From positions 23,501-87,500 of the forward strand of contig JACVVK020000208.1 in NCBI GenBank assembly GCA_018292915.2: DNA of 64,000 nucleotides, written 5' to 3'. A program made the translations under genes and the position numbers. The notes under the pieces were generated by a model. The model worked only from the letters and a program-made list of their open reading frames with translations, was not told the origin of the DNA and searched no databases. The stretch's first letter is position 1. Each line of letters opens with the position of its first letter. This stretch comes from Batillaria attramentaria. Its lineage: Eukaryota > Mollusca > Gastropoda > Batillariidae. Below are positions 1 to 11,800 of the stretch, piece by piece.

Positions 1-3000
1 ATGAAGTCCCGAATGGGGCGTCCGAAGATGCACATGGCAGGGGAGAGGTGGGTGTCACGATCAGGTGTGTTGCGATATTGCAACATTGCACGCTGAAACT
101 GGTCCGTGTCTAGTGACCCTCGGTCGCCGGTGTTGTCTGTAATCAGACGTTTGACAGTCTTCACTCCCACTTCTGCGCGGCAGTTCCCATGGGGGAAAGC
201 GACTGATGAGAGTCTGTGGCTGACGCCCCAGTTACGCAGAAATGCGGTGGTGGCAAGGGAGGTGAATTCGGGTCCGCCGTCTGATGTAAGTTCATCGCTG
301 ATGCCGTAGGTCACGAAGATGCGGCGTAGAGCGGCAATGAGTCCAGCTGCGCCATGGGACGCTTCTTCAACGATAGGCCAGTTGCTGTACCGGTCTACTG
401 CTACCAGATAGTTGTGGCCGCGGAAGTGGAAGTAATCAGCCACGATGCACTGGAAGGGGTAGGCAGGATTCATGGGCGGGGTGGGGGGTGCGCTTGGTTG
501 TGACGGCGCCATGCGGTTGCATGATGAACAGCGGGCTCGCATTTCAGTGATCGCCGGGGTCATACCAGGCCAAAAGAAGGAGTTCTCTGCCCGTGAGCAC
601 ATTTGGGAGACGCCCTGGTGGGCTGAGTGGAGAGACTGAAGGACGCGACCACGGAGCGATGGGGGTATGACCACGCGATCATGGTAGAGTATCACTCCAT
701 CAAACGTTGTGAGGTTTTCCCGAAATTGGTGGTAAGGACGGAGTTCAGGGGCTAGATCAGCTCTGTCCTCGGGGAAGCCATCCTCGATAGCGGTGCTCAG
801 AGCGGTCATGGTGGGGTCGCTGGATGTGGCGTGACGAACATCATCCCAAGTCACTGACTTGACCACCTCGGTGGGCAGTGGGTCAGTCTGGGAGCAGACC
901 GGGTGGGTGCTGTCCGGGTCATGGGTGCGAATGTTAAAGAGGAAGGAGTGTGGCAAGTCAGGTCCGGGGGACAAGTCAGTGGGGCTCAGGGTGGCAGCGA
1001 CGTCATCAGGGAGTGCCAGTGTGACAGGGTCGCCCACAGGGTTACGGGATACTGCATCTGCCGCGGCATGGCGTACGCCGGGGATGTGGACGACGCGGAA
1101 ACGGTAGCGTAGTGACTTTTCTTTGAGATTGCGCAGACGGGGGTTTGGGATGTCATCAAGGCAACGGTCGCCAAATGTCTTCAGCAGGGGCTTGTGGTCC
1201 ACCGCCACGATGAGGTCAGAACAGCCAAGGGTGAAGTGGCGTGCCTTGTCAAGCGCGTCAACAACAGCAAGCGCTTCTCCTTCGATGGGGGCGTAGCGGG
1301 ACTCGGCCCCTGAGGTGAATCGGCTTCCCACCAATGTAATTCTCCAACCCGTCTTGCAGCAGAACGGCTTGGTGGAGGGGCAAGAGCAGTGCTTCTGAAA
1401 CAGCCAAAACCCGATGCCATCTTTGCTCCAGTCGGTGGCAAGGCAGGTGGGCTTGGTCTTGTCAAAGATTTCCACGCCTTGGTGAATCTCGTTGATGATC
1501 AGGGCCTTAGACTCTTCAAAGAGGTGGTTCAACCTGTCTGTCCATTCGAAGCGGGTCCCGGGTTTGAGGGCTTCGCGGAAAGGCAGCATCCGATCAGCTG
1601 AAGCGAAGGCGTAGGAGACCTGGTTGATGAGGCCGAACCAGCTCCTGACATCAGTGATGTTCCGTGGGGTGGGGAAGTTTTGGATGGCCTCGAGGTAGCG
1701 GGCGCAAGGGCGCACTGTGGTTGGCGTGATCTCAAAGCCGGCAAACTCCACTGTGGTCTTGGCGAACTGGAATTTGGACGGGTTGAGGATGATGCCGTTG
1801 TTGCCACAGAGGTCAAGCCACCTGACGGCTTGGAAGAAGGCCTCCTCGATGGAGTCCGACCACGTGAGGGTGTCGTCAACGCATTTAGTCTTCTGGGGAA
1901 ACTCTGAGACGATCTCGTCGAATCGGCGGCTGTAGCCGTCCCCTGAAGAAATATATCCTTGAGGGGCGACGAGGTACCGGTAACGGCCCCATGGGGTGAT
2001 GAACGTTGTCAAGTGACGGTCTTGTTCGTCCAGGGCGATGCTGTGATAGCCATTCCAGGCATCGAAGACCGTTTTGCGAGTGTGGGGTGGCACCTTGCGG
2101 GCTTGATGGAAGGGTGATTGGGTGTGGTGTGTCTCGCGGGTGGCATGACGATTGAGTGGCTGGAGATCGACTGTTCGTCTCGGTTTGCCTGATTTTTTGG
2201 GGCAGACCACCATCTTGTGGCACCAGGTGACTGGGGTGCCGATGGGGACGGGTTCAATGACGCCGAGGCGCACGTCCTGATCAAGGCCAGCTTTGACATC
2301 ATCCTGCCAATGCACGGGGACTGGGATGGGGTTGTGGTGGGCGACAGGGCGAGCATCCGGGTCGACCATGAGGCGTATTGGAGGTCCTGACATCTTGGGG
2401 AGGGGCTGGTGTTCGCAGACGTTGAAGGAGCTGGACTTGTAATAGTCGAGCAGCCACTGTTCTAGGCGCTCTCTATTCTCCTCTGTGGCAGGGAACGTGA
2501 GGGATGTGGGAGGTGGTGGGGGTAGCTGGCGCCGAGGACACTCACAGGCCTGTGTAGCAGGGGGTAAGGGGGCAGGGGCACCGGTGGCGGGCTCGTCGTT
2601 GGTGCTGTGCAGGTTGCTGGTTTCGCCTATCGTAGGAAAGCTGGGGGGCAACATGCCCAGGGCGACGCATGCTTGCTTGGACAGGAACATCCGGTCGGTA
2701 GCAGTGGTGAAGTACACCATCTGATGAGTTGCTAGTCTGTTCTTGGAAGGTGACGTCCCGGAGATACGGAGGGCGAGGGCCCCGATGATGTCGATCGTGC
2801 CCCTGTTGGCTGCAGTCATCTTCATGTTGACTGGGAGGAGGTGACTTCTTGTAAGCCCCATCTTATGTAGGAGTGCCATGCCTGCAAGACACGACTGGCA
2901 TCCGGTGTCCGCCATCGCAGGGTAGGAGATAGGACGGGTGGGGGTAGAGAGGGATGTCGGGAAGCCAAGGGACTGGGCATCTGTGGGCACTGCGCGGATG

Positions 3001-4145
3001 GTGACATTAACGAAGGGTTGAGGATCCGAGGCCCGTCGTTCCCACGCCTTGCAGAACTCGTTGTAGACATAGTGGTCTAGGGATACGGAGTTGGCGTGTG
3101 ACATCGACATATCTTCAGTCACGCTGCAGAGGTTGTCGAAGACAGCAGAGGAGTCGTCGACAGCATTTGGCGAAGACGATGGCGCAGGGTTGGAGGGACG
3201 CCGGAGTGTCTGACGGCAAACGCTCGCAAAATGATGGGGAATGCCGCACTTGGCACACTTCTGGTCGTATGCTGGACATTTCCTCATGCGTTCCTGTTTG
3301 CTGTGTCCATGGCCTGGCTTGCCGCAGTAGGTGCATGGGGATGTGGTGTTCTTCATTTCAGCCTTGTTTTGAAGGCGATTCCTCTCATGGCGCTTGTAGG
3401 AGCTTGTAGCGGCTGCCATCGACGGTTGACTACTCTCGACGAGGCGGCTGGCTGACCTTTTCCCACTCTCCTTTGCCTCGACGTACTGAAGCGCGTCCTC
3501 AAGGGACATGTCTTGTCTGGATTCGCCCAGAATGTCCAGCCGGATTTCTTCGTCTTCAAGCCCTCGAATCAGGACGTCCCGAATCATGATGTTACTGTAG
3601 TCAACCTCTGCGTGGCAGGCAAGAGAGGGGCATTTCACTCTGAAGTTGCAGACCCCGGCTTGTCCTCTGAGACGGGCGGCGAAGGCTCTGACAGGCTCGT
3701 CGCGGTCTTGGCGCATTTGTTGTAGGTGTACGCGCGCAACCATGACATTTTCCTGGCGTACAGCAAGGGTCTTGATGTTCCGAAGGACAGTCTGTTCGTC
3801 ACTGCATGCAAGAGCGCCATAAGTCCTTGTTAAGTCCTTTCTCAGTGCCTCATCGCAGCACTCCAGGAGTTGGAACACAACGTCTGGACCGGTGAGGCGA
3901 GTGGCTTGTTTGTAGTCCGACCACCTCTGCTCAAAGTAGGCCCATGCTTCACTGGTTCCAGCTGCGGAAATCACGGGACGCCGGACCTTCTCTGCCTTGG
4001 CTGCACCAGGTTGGGCAGCCGCAGGTTGGGCAGCTTGGTGGGCTGTGGCGCTGTGTATATCAAGCAGGCGGACCAGCACGTCAGTTGGCGTGGTCGCAGG
4101 CCACTCAACGTCGCAGTCAGGTGCGGGACAGGAAATGGCGCTCAT
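1..4145 (-). mobile_element. Ty3/gypsy-type LTR retrotransposon gag-pol ORF (intact, runs off left edge)
   Basis: Read on the minus strand from an ATG at 4145, the frame stays open to position 1, 1381 codons with no stop. Domains in order: Gag core; two CCHC-like zinc knuckles at about residues 270-310 (second is CX2CX4HX4C); aspartic protease with a DTG motif near residue 408; reverse transcriptase at about 590-780, with CVDD in place of YxDD near 755 and VAPQGY before it; RNase H around 900-1010; integrase with an HHCC zinc domain near 1165-1210 and D, D, E at about 1236, 1288 and 1322 (contexts VADYF, SDGGPEF, CRAEVG). Gag and Pol share one frame, so no frameshift or stop separates them. 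I recognised no LTR or primer-binding site between 4146 and 4385; the 3' LTR would lie outside the window. Being uninterrupted, the copy is probably young. The family is certain from motif order; the clade is not assigned. Confidence 0.93.
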
Positions 4146-4385
4146 GATAGTAGTAATAGTACTGGTCTTGAAATTGTCATAGATGAGTACCACTCTTTGT
4201 GATTTCACGTAGTTTAATTAATGATCCACAATGACAATTTCAAAGTGAAAAGTGCCTGAGGAAGACAAAACAAAAGCAATGGATGAACTGACAAATGAAC
4301 GAACGAATTAATGATAACATAAACTATGATAGAGAAAGTATCAGATATTCCTCTAATACCAACCTGTCTATCAAGGGATTTGCCC
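4146..4385. other. AT-rich leader region of the gypsy element; no LTR recognised
   Basis: AT-rich sequence directly 5' of the gag-pol start on the minus strand. A 5' LTR and primer-binding site would be expected here or further right, but without the 3' LTR in the window no terminal repeat can be matched. A short inverted pair (GAAATTGTCAT near 4170 and ATGACAATTTC near 4231) is the only structure seen. Confidence 0.35.
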
Positions 4386-4690
4386 TATAGCCTAGTGCAG
4401 TAGTGGTTAAGGCCTGTGCTTCAGATCCTGAGGCTCAGGCTTGAATCCCACTAGAGCTGGTGGGCAGAAATTTTGTTGGAATTTTCTCTCGCCAAATTGA
4501 GTCAAATTCACATGCAGACTTGTTTACGGTTCCTGTTTCACTTTCATGTACAAATATCAAGTGTGCACACTAAAGATCCTGCTCCACACAGGAGGGACTG
4601 CATGTGGAATGGAAAACAACCACATGCCGTGCATGCAGATGCAGTGACATTGCCCCCCCTCCCCCCCTCCGATGCTGCAATGTGCAATGA
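4386..4690 (+). repeat. tRNA-derived SINE, plus strand (family E)
   Basis: The left 80 bp resemble a tRNA gene with an A box (TAGTGGTTAAG near 4404) and a B box (GGCTTGAATCCC near 4439). The body carries a CACACTAAAGATCCTG stretch near 4565, a motif I associate with common molluscan SINEs, and ends in short C runs. It abuts the TIR element at 4707. It is not a functional tRNA gene: no acceptor stem closes. Confidence 0.6.
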
Positions 4691-4706
4691 TGCATATATA
4701 TATATA

Positions 4707-5742
4707 CAGTACTCCTCGCTTAACGTCACTACCGTTTAAGGTCACACCTCTGATAAGATCAATCAGGTTGCTGGTCCCGGCCAAAAGCCTTCTTTGTACC
4801 ATTTAGAATTCCTCGCTTAGCGTCACCTCGGATAAGGGAAAACCTCGGATTACGTCACCCCTGTTCTGGTTCCCAAATGGAGAAGACTACCGCTTAAGAT
4901 GAAATCCATGTGATGAGAGTGGCTTCCCTTGGAAACAACACCCGGATTTGCACTGCGAGGTGAAGACGAAACAGACGATTTTTTAATTTCATTTTTATTC
5001 CATGAGATGATACCCAAAGACTGAAAATGGAAACTGGAAGGGGGGGGGGGGGGGGGCTTGTTTTTGATGAACTGACGATTAAAGATAGTTTACCGCAGAT
5101 GAGTATACTTACAAAAGATTTCTTATTTCGTTGCGGGTCCTTTTAGATCTAGAAATTGGTACAATCTTTGTGAAAGAGATAAGAGCTGCAATGCAGGGAG
5201 CAATGTGGCCAAAGACTTCGGTCTTTGATGTGGCGATATGATGGTGGTGGTGGTGATACTTATGTTGTTAGAGAGGGAGGAAGGGGGGAGAGAGCGAGAG
5301 ACCTGGTTAACTTCTTGGCTTGGTCGGAAGGCAAGTTGAAGTACTTTTGCAGTTCACGAAACATCAGTGCAACCATCCCTCGACCATGTAACAGGGGCAA
5401 AATGTTTGGAGGGGGCTTGACATCTGCGGGGGGAGGGGGTGGGGGGGGGCGATCCACAGGGTTCGGAAAAAAAATAAAAAGGGGAGGGGGGGGTATATGC
5501 ATTTGCGTTCGTTTGTGCTTGCGCGCGTGTGTGTGTGTGTGTGTAGAATTACATATTTTGGCGGAAAGTCTTTAGTCTAAAATGTGAAAAAAATGACATA
5601 ATCGCCAAATATTGAGCTCCTCGGATAAGATCAAGTTTTTTACTGGTAGTTGATCTTATCAGAGGACTGTTTAGCGTGCCCCTCGGATAAGATCAAAAAA
5701 ATTTTTGGTCCCGTGGGGGGTCACCTTAAGCGAGAAGTACTG
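4707..5742. mobile_element. Non-autonomous TIR DNA transposon, pogo/Tigger-like (1,036 bp)
   Basis: The ends form an inverted repeat: CAGTACTCCTCGCTTAACG at 4707 and the complement CTTAAGCGAGAAGTACTG ending at 5742. Both ends are flanked by TA within TATATATA, consistent with a TA target duplication. Both subterminal regions hold copies of a CCTCGGATAAGATCAA-like word (near 4745, 4825, 5617 and 5688), probably transposase-binding sites. The interior has G runs (5041-5056 and 5436-5450) and no transposase ORF. TA target and CAGTA-type termini fit the Tc1/mariner-pogo group, which is inference. Confidence 0.8.
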
Positions 5743-5759
5743 TATATATATATATACAT

Positions 5760-6545
5760 GTATAATTTATGTAAAAGAAAAAAAAAATGTTAAAAAAGTG
5801 GAGATGCCAGAAAAATCTTAATGAAATCAGAGTAAAAGTCTTTGTCTTTCATAGAGGTGCTGAAAGTGCAGAACTTGCCAGCCTCAGATTTGAGCCTAAC
5901 TGCCGGTGTGTATTAGCATAACCAGGCTCCCTTGTTCAACGTGTCCAGAACTTAACGACAAACCCAAGGACAGTGACAGGCTGGTGACAGGTGACTGACA
6001 GTTCTGTGACATAATACATGTGAGCCATAAAAGCAACAAAGCAGTGCACCTTCTCTGCGCTTATTTGAAGCGTTTAAGTTTCTAGATTACTGCTGACTTT
6101 CTTGCGTAACTCAAGACTAGTCAAAGGAAACAACTCTGTCTGTAAAACATCTATGATTTGTCTTTTTGTGCCGTGAAGAAGGCTGTTGTGCTGAAAATTT
6201 GTGAATTAATTTGTGTCTGTTGGCCACTGCTAAGTGTGTTTTTTATTTGGTACAAGCATATATGACAGTATGACAGTGGTGAAATGTGCTAATGATATAA
6301 TTATATATATATATATATACATCTTGTGTTCTGTTGTATAAAACAATAAAAGGTTGGGATTATATTCTGATGTCAGGTCACGCAGTCTCATGTATACTCA
6401 CAATTGCAAGTATGAGCTAATGTAGATTGTAAACTGTATGATCATGTAATTTATATACATGTGATGAATTCAATGCTAACAGGTACCAGCTAGTAAGTGT
6501 TCCATGTATACTTCACAGTTCCATCTCTTTCATTCAGTTCAAATC
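5760..6545. other. Intergenic, no gene or repeat recognised
   Basis: AT-rich unique-looking sequence with a short (TA)n tract near 6303. I see no splice-compatible coding stretch and no tRNA-like head. Confidence 0.4.
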
Positions 6546-6546
6546 A

Positions 6547-6661
6547 GTCGCGAAATATTTGTGCTGGCCTGTTTCTCGTTGCCCCGTCTTTGATTATATC
6601 ACCCATACTTCGTGGAAAAGGACGTTAAACTCCCAAACACCCCACCCCCACCCACCCACTT
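6547..6661 (+). repeat. SINE family B, 3' part only, plus strand
   Basis: Contains the family B body and tail: AATATTTGTGCTGG, TTGCCCCGTCTTTGAT, GGAAAAGGACGTTAAAC and a C/A-rich (ACCC)n end. The tRNA-like head present in the copies at 24655 and 26697 is missing. Confidence 0.7.
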
Positions 6662-7363
6662 TCAATCAGGGCAGGTTTTGTTGGTCTGCTTCTGTTGTTC
6701 TCATGAAGCAGGAGTGTACTTGAGAGCTTTCACTAGTTTCAGCTGAAACACTCGGTGCTTTGCATGGACAGTTGAGTGGAATTAAGCCAGTGATACTCTA
6801 CACTCCTCCTGACCGTGACCTGACCTGACCTGGTGACAAATGAACCTTACCAGTGACAGTGACACCGGGCTGACATCCACACTCAGCCCCCATTACGCTA
6901 CACCTCTACACACACGAGGGGCGGGGCGTGCTAGGCTAGGAGTAGGAGAATGCTAGCTTTCTGGTAGGCTTCTAGTAGAATGCACTCTCTCTGGAAGGTT
7001 TCTAGTTGCAGACAAAAAGGGGGACAGTGAGAGGAGAGAGGGGTCTGGCTGCATTAGCTTTGCCATCCGCTGTGTGATTTTGTTCACGTACAAGCAGCTC
7101 AGTGCTCTAAACAGATCATAGGTGTTTTATGCTCACTCACCGGTTAGTCGTGTTGTGGGTCAGTTTACAGGTGTAATTATCAGGTCTGGTATACCACTGA
7201 CACCCTTCATTCCTGGCAAGGTAAGCAGGAACATAGTCCACCACACAAGGAAGCCCAAGTATAGAAAACGAGGAACAGTAAATGCACCATCTGTTCATAT
7301 GAAAGCTTACAAGTAAAAAACAAAAACAGACTTGAGGTTAGAATGGCGTCTCACACAGCCATA

Positions 7364-7712
7364 CGGCGGTCAGTGGTCTAGTGGTTTAGACTTTGACACC
7401 AATGCAAGAGGTCAGGTTCAGCAGGAATTTTTCTTTCTTGTATGTGGCACCGTCCATTTAGGCCGAGCGTTGGAGGTTCTCTCTGGGTGCTCTGGCTTCC
7501 TCCCCCTCTGCTTTAGAAATGTTCAGCCCACAAAAATCTAAAATAAATGCAATTCTAAGATTCTGAAACTTAAATTACTGAGCTGGCCCTTCGCAACATT
7601 TTGTTATGTGTTCATGTCCAGTGTCTGAAAGCATGCATGCATGTGATTTATGTGAGTGTCCATGTTGGGTTGAGCTTTGGGTGCTTTGAGTCAAATATTT
7701 GGGAGAATCCCC
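7364..7712 (+). repeat. SINE family A (tRNA head plus LINE-like tail), plus strand
   Basis: Head GGTCTAGTGGTTTAGAC, body with GAGGTCAGGTTC, CAGCCCACAAAAATC, AATAAATGCAATTCTAA and GAGCTGGCCCTTC, and tail GGTGCTTTGAGTCAAATATT. It aligns by eye over its whole length with the copy at 25291-25708. The part from AATAAATGCAATTC onward also occurs behind the LINE that ends near 32600. Confidence 0.8.
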
Positions 7713-7848
7713 ATGAGCAATGTGTTACGTGTTGAGCCCTGTCAGACACACGTGTAGCAGCTGCAGTCAGCCACACACATACAGGGATTATAATTTACAA
7801 ATACAGTTGACACATCACTAAAGATGTTTGTGTGTTGTGTACCTGTAG

Positions 7849-8813
7849 GTGGCTGACCCCGCTGTTCGGCAAAAGTCCAGCTCACGTGGCAAAATTTAGC
7901 AGCCAGTATGATGTTCCCACCTCAGATGAAGCTGATCTGCTGGAGCGACGATTGGACAGGTGGGTGAAGTATATTACATGTACAGGTCTAAAAGCTGTTG
8001 CTTGGACGACAGTTGACACAGTATTCTGTGCTATGCTTGCTGGTGACTGCACCACTAAGTACACAGTTTGATGGTTTTGTGTTGCTACCACTGACTCAGA
8101 TCGTCCACGTGTCCTGTTGTTTATGGTTTTGTTTTTTTCCCCAAGGTGAGTGTTAGAATACATGCATACACAGCGGTAGGGAATACAAGCAAGACAAGAT
8201 GAACATAGGATACTTCTGATGGTCTTGTCTATTATTTGAGAATTGCAGTCTTGAACGTTTAGATCTTGAATGGAAAAATCAAAATCTTGTGCACTGCATA
8301 TGCAGAGTGTAAGGAACTGTTGTCGATGTACATGTCTTGTTTTATGTACAGGTTGTAAAGAACTGCTGGTTGTTTATTGTGTTGTGTCAGATGCTGGAAG
8401 AGGGAAGTGGGCAAGTATTCAGACGGAAGTGAGGCCAACTTGTTCAAGGCCGTCCTGTCCGCCTTCCTCCTGCAGTGGATCCTGCCGGGCGGCCTGCTGC
8501 TGTTGGCAGTCAGTGGTGTTTTACTGGCGTTCAAAGAACATACAAAAAATTTTTGTCTGTTTTTACAAAACCTCCCAGAAACAACACTGTATGAGAAGAC
8601 TTTGCTAAAAAAAAAGTAAAATGCATAGGGAGCAAAGTTTGACATCAGATGGCTTGTAACATTGTGAAAATTCAAATTCAAAAATATGTGATTGTCTGTT
8701 TTAAAATATAACATTTTCGAGCAGTAAATTGTCTTCAAACCCATGCAGTTGCTCTGTTCATTATAATATGATCTTGATATAAAATACCGGTATGTCAAAT
8801 AAGCACACGCGCG

Positions 8814-8861
<48 letters not shown>

Positions 8862-11800
8862 GAAGGATATAATACAAAATAAATGTTACTGGTTTAGGTG
8901 TTTGTCCGTCGAGTTGACAATGAGTACTAATATTACAACAGTACATATGTACATTGTACCAGTGATGCAGCTGGTTTCATGGGTTACTATTGACTATTGT
9001 GTCTTGTGTTCTGTTATCTGTTCAGATGCTGTGGCCTCACTGGTTCTTTTTTTATTTATTTAATTTTTTTTAACGTTATTGTTATGTTACTGTGATCAAA
9101 TATTTCATGTTCAGCCTGAGAAAGACTTTGACCTTTGCCTCTTTCCAGGAGACAGCCCGACTGACCCAGCCTGTGTTGCTAGGCGTGTTGCTAGGCTACA
9201 TCAGCGGAGACACAGTGTTGACATACACTGGCGCCTACCTGCATGGCTTCAGTCTTGGTTGCATGTTGTTTCTGCACACTGCGTTTGGCGTGGTCTACAC
9301 CTTCCTAACACACAGGGTGGCGCTGAAGATGAAGACGGCACTTGAGGCTCTAGTGTATCGCAAGGTCATGTCACTCAGCAGTGAGGCCGCGCTACAGACG
9401 TCTGCAGATACTGTGATCCAGCGACTGGCCACCAACACGGACGTGTTTTCTGGGGTGAAGTTTTAATAATAATAATAGTAATAATAAGAACAATAATAAT
9501 AAATAGTACTAACAGGGTGCGTAATTTTGCAGCAAAGTAACTGAAATTTTTTTTTAACTCAGAAAAAAAAGAGACACCCATCCTCTTTGAGTGGACCATG
9601 GACTGTGTTGTGAGAACTGCTCCCCATCCCCCCACCTCCCCAATCCCCCCCCACCCCCCCCCCCCCCCCCAGCCCACCCCCCATCCCACCCCAAAGAAAG
9701 AAAACCAAACAAACAAGAAGAAAACTTGACAGCAGCCATCCTTAGGTGTATTGCTAACCAAAGGAAGGGTGCTGTGTTTTTTGTTTTTGTTTTTTTCACT
9801 ATAACCAAATATATGTGAAAAAAATTAGAGTTGCCATATGTTTATTAGAGTTATGTCCCTTTTTTTTTGGGGGGGGGGGGTCCTGATGAAGGCACAATCA
9901 TGACAATGCTGAAACGTCAACATGTTAACTGTGAAATATATCTTGTAAGATAAGTCGTTCTTATTTTTCCTTTTTTTTCATTGCTTCTATTTGTACAAAC
10001 CCAGCTATGGATGGTGTGTTTGCAGGCAGTGGAGCATGTCCATTACCTGTGGGTGGGTCCCGTCCAGATGGTGGTGGTAATTTACTTGCTTCATCGTGAA
10101 ATGGGTGCGCCGGGATTGCTGTGTCTGGTGGTGGTGGTTGCCATGGTGGCGCTGCAGGCTGTCCTTGAACCCGTGGCCGCTAGACTCAGGTGTGTTGACA
10201 CGTATTGCAGACTGTACATACTGGCAGTACTGACACTGCTATAGTTTGGTTATTTATCTATTTATTTAAACTCTTTATATCCCATTGCTCTCTGAATTTG
10301 TAAGGAATTCCACCAAATTCTTGCCTACCGCGGATTTGAACCTGCGCCTCAGTATTTGTTGCGGCCATAAAATCCATAGAGCACACAATGGCTAGATTTA
10401 GTTTTTTCGTGACTTACAATACTTACTAGTGATCAGTGCTTGTCGTTGTACTGTATTGTGCTGGTGGATGTATTGGCAGGGAGCAGAGTGAAGGTTGGAG
10501 AGAGCAGCGTTGCCAGATGACCCGCAGGATTTTCGTTGCCATGCTACAGGTCAAGGTCTTTTGCTTGGAGACAGCGCTGACCCCAATAATCACGTCCCTT
10601 AGGAGGTGGGTCCGCAGAAATGCTTGTTTTTGTTTGTATGTGATCGGTTTTGTTGTTACTGTTGTTTTATTGCAGGGGCTGGGTGGAGGGGGGGGGGGTG
10701 TTAATCAAAATGGACGACCCTTTTCTGTTGCTATGCTGCTTTAAAAGTTTCAGTGACAATTGCTCTCAGCAAAAGGTGTTATTTTAAAACATGTTTATAT
10801 ACAAATCTTTCGATTGTAGTAACATCAGTTTTGGGTTGATAAATGGCCCCTTTCAGTTGCTGTAACTGCCAACTGAAAATCCAAATTTTTTTATTTTTTT
10901 TGCCCCGGTTTTGAATTTGGAAAAACACAGTGCTGTGGCGTGGAGACCTGCTGAATGAGGGTGCTGTGATATGGCACTGGAAAAACGCCCGTCCAGCTTG
11001 ATTCACCCCCCTGTGTATTAGCTGATAATGATTATTACTGTACTTGTGCCGGCCAGACAAGATCTGCAAGCAAAGTGCAGCATCACAGTTAGTGTGGTAC
11101 TGGTTTCGTTTGTAATTGCCAGCTTTGGTTCATCTTGTGTGAGTCTTGTGTGATGTTGCCGTCTGCAGGAAAGAAATCCCGTGGTTGAGAGGCAGCGCAA
11201 CACTTGAAGGCATCGTCCTTTGCTTGCTTGGAGTCACGTGTCGACTGATGCTCCTGATAACAGTTTCCATGGCGACCAGTGAAGCATTGTCAGTGCGTGC
11301 CCTGTTCACGACCTTTGCCCTTCTGGACGTGTTGATGTGGTGCGTGTATCGCTTCCCTGTACGCGGAGTGAGAGACGTGCTGGCATTACGAACGGCTTTA
11401 CATGGTGTACAGGTAAGGGCAATACTCAGCATCTCGGTATTCTTGTGTTTCTAGAAACCACTGCACCATCTGCCTGGTATCAACAACTTGTATGTGTGTG
11501 AGAGGATCATGAAGCAGACAATGTAGTGCTTCTCACTGAAATTCTCTCTTGAGAAAGTCTTGATGTGGTCACATAGTTTTCAGCAGAGAACTCTTCAATT
11601 TTTTATTTATTTATTTATTTTTTGTTTGTTTTGGCTACCCCAGCTGTTCACCAGCTTCAGTGGCATTCCCCCTGGCCATGAGTGGAATCCATGGAGGGCT
11701 GGGAGCCTTTGGCAATTTTGTTTTTTTTTCTTTAGGATGATGGTATGATAATGCTGTGGGGGTCCATGTGGTTTGAGACTGTGTGACAAGGCTGGCCATG

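Larger units (their letters stand above)
7849..11412 (+). other. ABCC: ABCC gene: exons for transmembrane domain 1
   Basis: Six exons (7849-7959, 8391-8508, 9149-9454, 10026-10189, 10480-10605, 11169-11412). They encode the cytosolic lead-in [12 protein letters not shown] and about six hydrophobic helices: one around LPGGLLLLA, one around [18 protein letters not shown], two in the exon at 10026 ([15 protein letters not shown] and [13 protein letters not shown]), and two in the exon at 11169 ([15 protein letters not shown] and the [14 protein letters not shown] region). The coupling segment [18 protein letters not shown] corresponds to the family's RxxxMNEVLxGIKxxKxYAWE stretch but lacks its usual Ala-Trp-Glu. 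Confidence 0.88.

Noticed and set aside
4146..4385. LTR of the gypsy element
   Set aside because: No second copy in the window to compare with, and no clear TG...CA ends with a primer-binding site.
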